From CAYYAQ01 sp964469555 (GTDB lineage: Bacteria > Planctomycetota > UBA1135 > UBA2386): 64,000 bases of DNA. The position numbers and the translations under genes are program-made. Positions 51,529 to 58,795 of the stretch are shown one piece after another. The notes beneath the pieces are model-generated. The model was not told the origin of the DNA and searched no databases. It saw only the letters and a list, made by a program, of their open reading frames with translations. How positions within the stretch are numbered: the stretch's first letter is position 1; each line of letters opens with the position of its first letter. The stretch is taken from NCBI GenBank assembly GCA_964469555.1, contig CAYYAQ010000002.1:36410-100409 (forward strand), given 5' to 3'.

Positions 51529-52569
51529 ATGAGACCCCTTCAAACCACCTGCTATTCCATCCTGTGGACGGGGGTCGCTGCAGCGATCCTGAGCCCCGCG
51601 GGCATCGCCCAGCGCGGCACCAAGGAGTTGACACAGCAGCTCGAACACAAACTCGATCAAGAGTGGGTCTCGAACGCCGAGTGGATCACGGACTTCGACA
51701 AGGCGAAGGCGGAGGCGAAGCGACGTGGAAAGCAGATCTTCGGCTATTTCACTCGTTCCTACGCTCCTTGACCTCCGTGCAAGGCGATCGAGAACGGTCT
51801 GTTCTCGACGGAAGGGTTCGCGAAGTTCAGCAAGAACCACGTGATGTTCCTGCACATCACGACACGCATTCCAGGCCGCAAGAACGACGGCATGCTCCGC
51901 AAGGTCGGCGGACCGAACACAAGAGGCTTCCCGACTTTCGTAGCGATGAGCTCGACCGGCGAAGTGATGGCGAAGCCGCGGCAACGCAGCCTCGAGGCGT
52001 TCGCGAATGCGATGAACGAAGCCGCGGAGCTCGAAGGAGAGGCCAAGCCATCGAAGTCCGGAAACGCGAACAGCGACGGCGCGGCCGGCGCGATGGAACT
52101 GCTGCGGAAGTTCAAGATGGGCGCGTTGACGGACCCCGCGAAAGACCGCGCGGCCTACATCAAGGTCCGCAAGTCCCTGAACGAAAAACAACGCAAGCAG
52201 ATCGAGGAAGCGCTGATCATCGCGGAGTTGACAGCGGGCCAGCACAAGTGCATGAGTGCCAAGATTGGCTCTGCAGAGCACAAGAGCGCCGTGCTATCGA
52301 TGCTGTCGGCGAAAGAGAAACTCGGTGGGGAGTGGCCGATGATCGGAATCACAAATCGCGCGCTGATCAACCTGATGGCTTGGGCCGAGCATCGAAAGGA
52401 CCCGCAGATGTACCAGGTCCTGTTCGACGACTTCGCGAAAGTCCGTCGCAAGTTGTTCGGCAATCGGAACAACAACGAAGTGTTCATCCAGAAGTTCAAG
52501 GGCCGGCTCGACCGGTTGTGGAATGGTCAACCGCCGATCGGCGAGCAACGCACCGTTCGTCGACGCTGA
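51529..52569 (+). CDS. Secreted thioredoxin-fold selenoprotein (TGA = selenocysteine 81)
   Basis: Read from ATG 51529 through an in-frame TGA (51769-51771) to TGA at 52567-52569, this is a 346-aa protein. It has a signal peptide (LWTGVAAAILSPAGIAQ), then a thioredoxin-fold start (DFDKAKAEAKRRGKQIFGYF, TRSYAP). The TGA then occupies the first position of the redox motif, giving U81-P-P-C84-K. The fold continues after it (AIENGLFSTEGFAKFSKNHV, GFPTFVAMSSTGEV), followed by a helical C-terminal region of about 190 residues. A SECIS-like hairpin follows the TGA. Ordinary gene callers would report a truncated 80-aa product plus a 242-aa ORF from 51841. It probably acts in periplasmic thiol or peroxide chemistry. 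Confidence 0.88.
51788..51808 (+). promoter_or_regulatory. Bacterial SECIS element
   Basis: An 8-bp perfect stem (TCGAGAAC / GTTCTCGA) with apical loop GGTCT begins 16 nt after the TGA, and the loop begins 24 nt after it. Bacterial SECIS elements are hairpins located 16-37 nt behind UGA with a G at the start of a small loop; the E. coli fdhF SECIS has the same GGUCU loop. The flanking CCGT (51775-51778) and ACGG (51808-51811) could extend the lower stem, in competition with the outermost T-A pair. It would bind SelB-GTP-Sec-tRNA. Confidence 0.85.
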
Positions 52570-52588
52570 TTCGAGACCTATTCTCCTG

Positions 52589-53797
52589 ATGACACACGCA
52601 TCGATGACCGCCGCGTGCTCGCGCGGACTGTTGGCGTTCGCCGCCATCGCGACATTGTCCACTGGCTGCGTCACGTCCGTCTCCCCGCTGATCAGGCCAA
52701 CGATCTCGGCGAAACACATGCAGCAGACGGTCAGCTTCCTGGCCACGAAGGAGATGCGCGGTCGACGGGTCGGATCGCCCGAGAACGCGCGCGCCGCCGA
52801 GTGGATCGCAAGGCAGTTCTCTGACCTGGGTTTGTCACCGGCGGTGGAGGGGTCATTCTTCCACGAGTTCCCCTACGGTCGGCGCAAGGGACGAAACGTG
52901 GCGGGCATCGTCGAAGCGACAGGAGTCGGCGGCAGTGGCAAGGTCGCGGAATTCGTCGTGGTCGCTGCGCACCTCGACGGCGTCGGCGACGTCGGCGACG
53001 TGCACAGACCGGCGGCCGACGACAACGCGTCAGGCGTGGCGGCGCTCATCGAGATCGCACGGGCAGTCGTCGCGATGCGGAGCACACTGCGTCGCAACGT
53101 CGTATTCGTGGCCTTCGATGCCGAAGAGGTCGGCCTCGTGGGGTCAACGCGGTTCGTGCTCGACGAGATCATTCCGAGCGAGGACACGAGGTTCACAATC
53201 GTGTTCGACATGATCGGCGGCAAGTTCTTCCCGTGGCAACAGAAGACCGGGATCGCCATGGGAACCGAGCACAGCAACTACATCCGTTCGACCGTCGAGA
53301 GGCTCCGCTTGAATCGAGCCACACCCATCGAGTTGCTGGGAACCTACGTGCTCGAGCCCGCGGGACCACTGCTGGCGCGGAGCGATTATCGCGCGTATCG
53401 CAAGGCCGAAATCCCCTACGTGTTCTTCAGCACGGGCACGCCGTGGTACTACCACATGGCCCAGGACAGCATCGACCGGGTCGACTTCCAACAGAGCGAG
53501 GAGATCGCCACGTTCGCGCTCGACCTGTTGTTGGAGATCGCGTGCAACGCGTGCGAAATCGACTTCATCAAACGTCCCAAGCCCGGAGTGCTCGACCTCG
53601 TTCAACTACACCGGATCCTCGAAGAACTCCTCCAACACCAGACCGAGATCCAACTCCCCGAGCGGAAGTTCACGCAGATCGGCAAGATGAAGCAGGCGCT
53701 CGCCAGCTCGATCGCGAACAAGAAGGCCAGCCGCATCCTGGCGCAACGCGCCCTGATGCTGATCTTCGAAGCCGCCCAACACTCAGAGCCGAAGTGA
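52589..53797 (+). CDS. M28-family metallopeptidase, lipoprotein
   Basis: The 402-aa protein from ATG 52589 has a lipoprotein signal (FAAIATLSTGC). The di-zinc peptidase domain shows AAHLDGVGDVGDVHRPAADD followed by NASGVAALIE (His and bridging Asp), FVAFDAEEVGLVGSTRF (catalytic Glu and Glu ligand), FDMIGG (Asp) and YYHMAQDSIDRVDF (His). This is the aminopeptidase/glutaminyl-cyclase-like M28 fold. A C-terminal helical extension of about 90 residues is of unknown role. It follows the selenoprotein by 19 bp and may be co-transcribed with it. Confidence 0.92.
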   Translation: MTHASMTAACSRGLLAFAAIATLSTGCVTSVSPLIRPTISAKHMQQTVSFLATKEMRGRRVGSPENARAAEWIARQFSDLGLSPAVEGSFFHEFPYGRRKGRNVAGIVEATGVGGSGKVAEFVVVAAHLDGVGDVGDVHRPAADDNASGVAALIEIARAVVAMRSTLRRNVVFVAFDAEEVGLVGSTRFVLDEIIPSEDTRFTIVFDMIGGKFFPWQQKTGIAMGTEHSNYIRSTVERLRLNRATPIELLGTYVLEPAGPLLARSDYRAYRKAEIPYVFFSTGTPWYYHMAQDSIDRVDFQQSEEIATFALDLLLEIACNACEIDFIKRPKPGVLDLVQLHRILEELLQHQTEIQLPERKFTQIGKMKQALASSIANKKASRILAQRALMLIFEAAQHSEPK

Positions 53798-53819
53798 GCG
53801 CGGCCCTCTTCGCCAAGGG

Positions 53820-53951
53820 CTAGGAGGTGGCGGTGCCGAAGACCCGCGTCGCGATCTCGAGTGGGATTCGATCGTTCATGCGCTCAGACGGATCCACCTT
53901 GGAGGGTGCGAGCTTACTTTCCACACTGCCCGCCGTCATTGCACCCCCCAT
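53820..53951 (-). CDS. Possible small protein, 43 aa, in a long gene-free region
   Basis: The stretch 53798-54247 has no long gene. On the minus strand ATG 53951 to TAG 53820 gives 43 residues with non-shadow composition (MGGAMTAGSVESKLAPSKVD, then ERMNDRIPLEIATRVFGTAT). Upstream on the same strand, TTGCAA (54013-54018) and TATTGT (53992-53997) form a possible promoter with a short 15-bp spacer. No Shine-Dalgarno is clear and no family is recognised. The rest of the region is AT-richer than its surroundings (CTAGATTTCTAG, TTGCTATGCTT) and probably holds the promoter of the next plus-strand gene. Confidence 0.3.
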   Translation of the reverse strand: MGGAMTAGSVESKLAPSKVDPSERMNDRIPLEIATRVFGTATS

Positions 53952-54247
53952 GCCAATGGACCGCGTGCGTCGAAACCTGCCGAGCGAGTCTACAATACGG
54001 TTTCGCGCACCCTTGCAATCGCGGCAAGGTCTTCCTGCAACTAGATTTCTAGCTACGCGCAGATCCCGATTTGCTATGCTTCCGGCTCGTCTCAAACCAT
54101 GGATCCCCCCCGGGCGCGGCTCGTCCCACGCCAGCGGGAAGGCGATTCGTCACCACTCGCAACTTTCAATCAGATTAGACTCATTACAAAACCTCCGTCA
54201 TTTGGCGAGGTTCTTGCAAACCACTAAGCACGATCCGTTCTTGAATC

Positions 54248-54553
54248 GTGGATTCCTCACAGACAACAGACCGTGCCGTCACGACGCGCACCGGCGCGGA
54301 ACGCGGCCCACGAGCCGACTCAGGTCAGCTCGAATATCTGAATCTGTACCGCGTCTACCACCGGGTATTGACACAGCCGGAAGATGACGCATTGCGCCTT
54401 ATCGAGGTCCAGAAGTCGAGCTACGCGGAAGCGGCCGGCGTGATGAGGGTGTCGATTGACGACATCAAGAAGCTGATCTTCCTGGCCCGACAGAAGCTCT
54501 TCTTCGGCATGGGTCAGACCCTCGGAGAGCTGAGCGAAGAACCCGCCGCCTGA
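54248..54553 (+). CDS. Stand-alone sigma region-4-like helix-turn-helix protein, 101 aa
   Basis: The GTG at 54248 gives a 101-aa protein. After a 28-residue polar start, residues about 30-90 read like sigma-70 region 4: YHRVLTQPEDDALRLIEVQK, SSYAEAAGVMRVSIDDIKKL, IFLARQKLFFGM. The Tyr-Ala-Glu-Ala helix, the turn and the recognition helix ending in ARQKL match the ECF consensus. Region 2, needed for core binding and melting, is missing. It may be a repressor, a sigma-appropriating factor or half of a split sigma factor. Confidence 0.65.
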   Translation: MDSSQTTDRAVTTRTGAERGPRADSGQLEYLNLYRVYHRVLTQPEDDALRLIEVQKSSYAEAAGVMRVSIDDIKKLIFLARQKLFFGMGQTLGELSEEPAA

Positions 54554-54706
54554 GCGGATTCGCTGAGCGCGATCACCCACGGACCGCCGACGAAACCGAC
54601 GACAGCCCGACAGGTGCCGGGGATGAATTCCCTTCGCCCGTAGCACAAGCCAGGGGATTCCTCACTCATTTAGGGCCCGAACCCTCACGGCAGAAGGAAA
54701 TCGGCC

Positions 54707-55140
54707 TCAGCGGCTCTTCTTGTTGTGGTAGATGGCGTAGGCCTTCTCGAGTTTCTTCCACTCTTCTCCACTCTTCGTGGACCGCCCGCCAGTGGCGACG
54801 AGGAACTTGAAAGACCCGAGCTTGGCCATGATCTGCGGGCGCAGCTTCTTGTACTGCGACTCGAGCACCTCGAACTCCACGGCGAAGTCGACGCCCTGAC
54901 CCTTGTAGACGCAACCGATGTAACGCATCTTGTCGTTCGCGAGCTTCTCGAACTTGTCCACGCTCGCCTTCTTGACAGTCCCGGAGTCCTCCTGGCTGTA
55001 GTGGTATCCGCCGCCCCGGAGGTTGCGCCGCACGTAGTCTCTGTAGTCGCGATACGGATGCTCTGTTGGGCCGATGTCGATTGGCTGAGGATCGAGATCG
55101 AGACAGCGAGGCTTTTGAGAACGAGATGGATCGGCTTGAT
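54707..55140 (-). pseudogene. Secreted-protein gene broken by a frameshift and lacking a start codon
   Basis: On the minus strand a signal peptide (KPIHLVLKSLAVSISILSQS, then TSAQQ) lies in one frame just after a good Shine-Dalgarno (AGAGGAG), but the start position holds ATC instead of ATG (55138-55140). At roughly 55040-55070 the coding pattern moves to another frame: HPYRDYRDYVRRNLRGGGYH, YIGCVYKGQGVDFAVEFEVL, LRPQIMAKLGSFKFLVATGG, ending at 54707. An internal GTG at 55033 could start a 108-aa product. The family is unknown. Mutation or assembly error. Confidence 0.5.
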
Positions 55141-55181
55141 TGATGCACTCCTCTGAAGCCCGCGCGTCCTACCCCATGGAC

Positions 55182-55758
55182 TCAATTCGCTCCACGTGCC
55201 ACGCTCGCGGCGACCGCCAAGGAGTGCAGAACGACCTCGTACCCCGGTTGCTCGACATCCCACCGGTCGACCTCGGTGGAGCTCGTCAGCACAAACACGC
55301 AGTGGTCCGGCTCGTCGACGTGCCAGATCTCGAACCGACTCTTTCCGAGCCCGCGAGCTTTGACATCGAGGCGCACCCCCTTGCGGTCCTTCCCGGCTAT
55401 CCGGTGCGTGACCGGATCGACGATCCAACCGTCGCAACCCAATGGGCGGATCGGGCCCAGCCGGAAAACCTCGTCGAGACCATCGTGAAACCCACCGACC
55501 GCGGCCTCGACGTACTCAGCTAGCTCCATCCCGACGTTCGGCACCATGACGGTGACGCAACAGACGCTGCCCATGGCGGTCTCCAGGTGCACCGAGAAGC
55601 ACCCCTCCGCTGGCGTCTTCCTCGTCGATCTTCCAGTTGCGTGGATAGTCGAACGATAGGCCGTGGCTGGTGAACCGTTCGGGGTCGCGCAACTCCGGCG
55701 GTCGCACCCGACCGAACAGATTGAAGAGGCGGTCGACGATCTAGCCAACGACGCTCAT
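55182..55758 (-). pseudogene. DcrB/PsbP-like gene with an early TAG and a frameshift
   Basis: From ATG 55758 the frame reads MSVVG, TAG (55741-55743), then IVDRLFNLFGRVRPPELRDP and FTSHGLSFDYPRNWKIDEED. Near 55605 the coding pattern changes frame to VCCVTVMVPNVGMELAEYVE, EVFRLGPIRPLGCDGWIVDP and SRFEIWHVDEPDHCVFVLTS, ending at 55182. 'GLSFDYPRNW' is typical of DcrB/PsbP/DUF1795-like small proteins, which have a single compact domain of 140-180 residues, so the two parts together make one domain. It is disrupted at two points, and the next gene downstream is also broken. Confidence 0.6.
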
Positions 55759-55774
55759 GCGCGACCGAGACCTG

Positions 55775-56677
55775 CTACTTGTCCTTCGCGGGTTTGGCGA
55801 TCTTCCGAATGGAGATGATCTTGATGTCCTTCTCCGGCTTGCTCGGCGCCTTCATTTTGACCTTCTGCATCTTGTCGATGATGTCCATGCCGGTCAGAAC
55901 CTTGCCAAACACCGTGTGCTTGCCGTTGAGGTACGTGTTGTCCTTCATATTGAGGAAGAACTGCGAGCCGTTGGTGTTCGGGCCCGAGTTCGCCATCGCG
56001 ATGGTGCCGCGAAGCATCCCGTGCGAAGGCCGCGTGTCGTTGTACTTGTAGCCCATGTTCACGAGGACATCCAAGACGGTCAGCTTGTTCAGCTCCGCGT
56101 CCACTTCCTTCTTCTTTTCCTCGAAGTCCTTCTGACTTTTGATTCCAAGCTTCTTGATGACCGGATCCATGATCGCCGACTGGAACTTCTGCCGACTCCG
56201 AATGCCGAGCAGCTGATTGGGTCCCTTGCCTCTACCGGTGTCCACCCAGGCCATCTTCTTGTCGAGTCCGAGAGCCTTGGCGTTGATCTCGTCTTCAAAG
56301 CTGAAGCCAGGGCCACCGCGACCGTTGCCGTCAGGACAACCACCCTGCGCCATGAAGTCGGCGATCACGCGGTGGAAGATCAAACCATCGAAGTAGTTCC
56401 TCTTTGTCTTCTTCCTGGTCTTCGAGTCCGTGAACTCCTTCGTGCCCTCGGCGAGGCCGAGGAAGTTCGCGACGGTCTTCGGCGCTTCGTTCGCGAAGAG
56501 CTCGAGGGTGATCTCACCCATCGACGTCTTGATCAGGACCTTCGGGTTCTTGACCTTCTTGACAGTCTTCTTGGCGGCGACTTTCTTGACGGTGTCCTGG
56601 GTCGTCTTCTTCTCCCCCGTCTGAGCGGGGAGAAGTGCGGTGGTGGCCAGCAGGGCGGCAACGAGTTGGGATTTCAT
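55775..56677 (-). CDS. Cyclophilin-type peptidyl-prolyl cis-trans isomerase, exported
   Basis: The 300-aa protein has a signal peptide (MKSQLVAALLATTALLPAQ), a Lys-rich linker (about 20-48) and a cyclophilin domain: LIKTSMGEITLELFANEAPK, FDGLIFHRVIADFMAQGGCP, GPGFSFEDE, GMLRGTIAMANSGPNTNGSQ, FFLNMKDNTYLNGKHTVFGK. The catalytic Arg is in FHRVI. An insertion of about 75 residues rich in Lys/Glu separates the two halves of the domain, which is longer than in PpiA. It catalyses prolyl isomerisation in the periplasm. Confidence 0.93.
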   Translation of the reverse strand: MKSQLVAALLATTALLPAQTGEKKTTQDTVKKVAAKKTVKKVKNPKVLIKTSMGEITLELFANEAPKTVANFLGLAEGTKEFTDSKTRKKTKRNYFDGLIFHRVIADFMAQGGCPDGNGRGGPGFSFEDEINAKALGLDKKMAWVDTGRGKGPNQLLGIRSRQKFQSAIMDPVIKKLGIKSQKDFEEKKKEVDAELNKLTVLDVLVNMGYKYNDTRPSHGMLRGTIAMANSGPNTNGSQFFLNMKDNTYLNGKHTVFGKVLTGMDIIDKMQKVKMKAPSKPEKDIKIISIRKIAKPAKDK

Positions 56678-56742
56678 TGCGGGAGTTTACGGCGAAGCCA
56701 ACCGAACTGAGACATCGGGAGATGGGAATTCTTGGATCAGGG

Positions 56743-58680
56743 CTATTCGATCCGGACGCGGCGCGGATGGACGAGGGCTGGGATGTCCTCGTCACGAATA
56801 ACGCGGTTCAACCCGAGCAAGGCGAGACGCTTCCTGCGTTCCTTCGGCAGACCGCTCACGTGGACGGCGGCGACGCCAGGTTCGAGGATCGTCGCGAACA
56901 GCGCGATCTCCGCCGTGGAATCCGCCCCGCGGAGAACGACCGAGCTCGCACGGGTTTGCGGAAAGCGTCGCAACGCGTGCCTCGCCGACCTCGCGTCGTG
57001 AATCCTCGTCTGGCTGAGGGTTCGACCAAGAACGAGGAAGCGGCGGCGGAGGTGGTTCCGCTTGCGCGCATTGCCGGGCCATCGCGTCAAACCCAGTCCA
57101 CGAGGCACGACGACGGCGACCGCCGTGCGCCCGTCGCGAACCGATTGGATCGCCTTGCCGGGTAGCTCCGTCGCCACCTGGATGACCAGTTCGACCGGCG
57201 CGGTGGTGTCATCCATCGTGTAGAGGACGAGTGGCAACTTGAAGACGTCCCCGGTGTCCAAGACGAACTGCCGACACAGAACGCCATCGATCTTGCCCAA
57301 ACGCACAAGACGCAATCGCGCGTCTTCGGGCACCCTCGCGGCGCGGAAGGTCGTCGCCATCAGCCGCGCCATCACTCCTCTACGCCACTGCGAGACCGCG
57401 GCGCCGTTCGCCGCCGTCGGGCGCGCATCTCCGTAAGGCACGAAGCTGTACTGGATCGCCCTGTTCCGCTCGTCCTTCGGAAACTTGTCGAAGACTCGGA
57501 GCCGCTTCACCTCAAAGTGCTTCGCCGCAGGCTCGACGACCGTGTCCTTCTCTCCCTTCAGGAACCGCCCCATCCAACAAAACGCAGGCACGCGAAGTTC
57601 CGGCGTGTCTCCGTGCCGTCCGGGTGTGATCAAAAGGCCGAGCTTGCCCTTCGCTCCGTAGAAGTCGTACGCGTCCTCCAGCTCCGCGTGCAAGCGCATC
57701 ACGCCATCGAGTGGAAAGATCCCGTCGTTGTCGCTATTCGCGAGCAGCAACGGACGCGGGGCCGACAACGCGGCGATCCTCCCGAAATCCCAGCGGTAGT
57801 AGTTGATGAAGTAGTTGCAGTCGCAGTGATTCTCGATGCAACCGTTCTGGACATGGTTCGCCACGTCAGTGAGTCCGGCGACCGGCACGAGCGCCGCGGG
57901 TCGTTCATCGATCGCCGCGAGATGCCACGTCCCGACGCCACCACCACTTCGACCCGTGACGCCGATGCGCTTCGCGTCTACTTCGGGCAGCGAACAGAGG
58001 TAGTCGATGGAGCGCGACGCGTTCCACGCCTCGACACCGGCCGGCGTGTAGCCTCGGCGCACCCACCACCACTGCCCGAGTCGAAACGTACCGTGGTGGG
58101 CACCTTCGATCTCGCCGAGCTGCAATGTGTCGATGACGAGGCACACGTACCCATTGCGCGCGAACCACGTCGGGTGGTGCATGTAGTACGTCTTGTTGCC
58201 GTAGGAATAGCCGTCGACCTTGACCTTCCCATGACCACACAGGTACAGGATCGCGGGGAGCTTTGCGCCTTTCGGGATCACCGACGGGCGATAGAGGTTG
58301 GCCGTGACGTAGAGGCCCGGCATCGATTGGAAGTGCAAGTTGTCGACCGTGATGCCGAGCTTCTCGTCGCGCAGCGTTCCAGTCACCTTCGCTTGGAGAG
58401 GCGTGCGCGCCGGCAGTGGGTCCAGCCCGAGCATCTCGCGAAACTGTCTCCTTCGCTCCTCGCGCTTGCCCTTCCATTCCTTCGCGGAATCGTTTCGAAC
58501 GCGGCTGGGCTTGTTGACCGCGGCGCACTCCTTAGCGAAGTAGGCCTCGAGCACGGTCTTCGGGTCCCCGAGGTGCTTGCGCCAGGTCTGCACTTCGTCC
58601 GATTGGGATTGCGGGCAACCGCCAGCCGCAGAGAAGCCAACTGCGGTGAGAACGATGGTGCCGAGGGCGAATGAAATCAT
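56743..58680 (-). CDS. Secreted alpha/beta hydrolase (acetylxylan-esterase-like)
   Basis: The 645-aa protein from ATG 58680 has a signal peptide (FALGTIVLTAVGFSAAGG). Its hydrolase core shows AILYLCGHGKVKVDG (oxyanion strand), the nucleophile Ser in GVTGRSGGGVGTW, Asp in LLLANSDNDGIFPLDG and His in LLITPGRHGDTPE. This is the abhydrolase/acetylxylan-esterase family common in Planctomycetota next to sulfatases. The C-terminal 250 residues form an extra domain of unknown fold, becoming Arg-rich at 540-590. Probable deacetylation of a plant or algal polysaccharide. Confidence 0.87.
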   Translation of the reverse strand: MISFALGTIVLTAVGFSAAGGCPQSQSDEVQTWRKHLGDPKTVLEAYFAKECAAVNKPSRVRNDSAKEWKGKREERRRQFREMLGLDPLPARTPLQAKVTGTLRDEKLGITVDNLHFQSMPGLYVTANLYRPSVIPKGAKLPAILYLCGHGKVKVDGYSYGNKTYYMHHPTWFARNGYVCLVIDTLQLGEIEGAHHGTFRLGQWWWVRRGYTPAGVEAWNASRSIDYLCSLPEVDAKRIGVTGRSGGGVGTWHLAAIDERPAALVPVAGLTDVANHVQNGCIENHCDCNYFINYYRWDFGRIAALSAPRPLLLANSDNDGIFPLDGVMRLHAELEDAYDFYGAKGKLGLLITPGRHGDTPELRVPAFCWMGRFLKGEKDTVVEPAAKHFEVKRLRVFDKFPKDERNRAIQYSFVPYGDARPTAANGAAVSQWRRGVMARLMATTFRAARVPEDARLRLVRLGKIDGVLCRQFVLDTGDVFKLPLVLYTMDDTTAPVELVIQVATELPGKAIQSVRDGRTAVAVVVPRGLGLTRWPGNARKRNHLRRRFLVLGRTLSQTRIHDARSARHALRRFPQTRASSVVLRGADSTAEIALFATILEPGVAAVHVSGLPKERRKRLALLGLNRVIRDEDIPALVHPRRVRIE

Positions 58681-58795
58681 GACGCCGACGATTGGAGCGG
58701 TCCTGAGTGTCCTCGACAAGTGCCTTGATCGTTGTCAATCAGTCGCGCTGGGCACATGATGACACGACTGACCCACTTGCCTGTAGGAGGCCACC

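Noticed and set aside
48319..52281. A 1320-aa version of the regulatory-repeat protein
   Set aside because: The part upstream of ATG 51396 is antisense to the selenoprotein gene and lacks a signal; the 51396 start gives a proper membrane anchor.
51841..52569. A separate 242-aa gene starting at ATG 51841, with an 80-aa gene before it
   Set aside because: The coding pattern is continuous through the TGA, the TGA falls on the first position of a CxxC-type motif, and a SECIS-like hairpin follows. One selenoprotein explains all of it.
20574..55758. Pyrrolysine or stop-to-sense TAG recoding
   Set aside because: TAG terminates several intact genes in the window, and no pyl genes or suppressor tRNA were seen. 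The interrupted genes show other damage as well.
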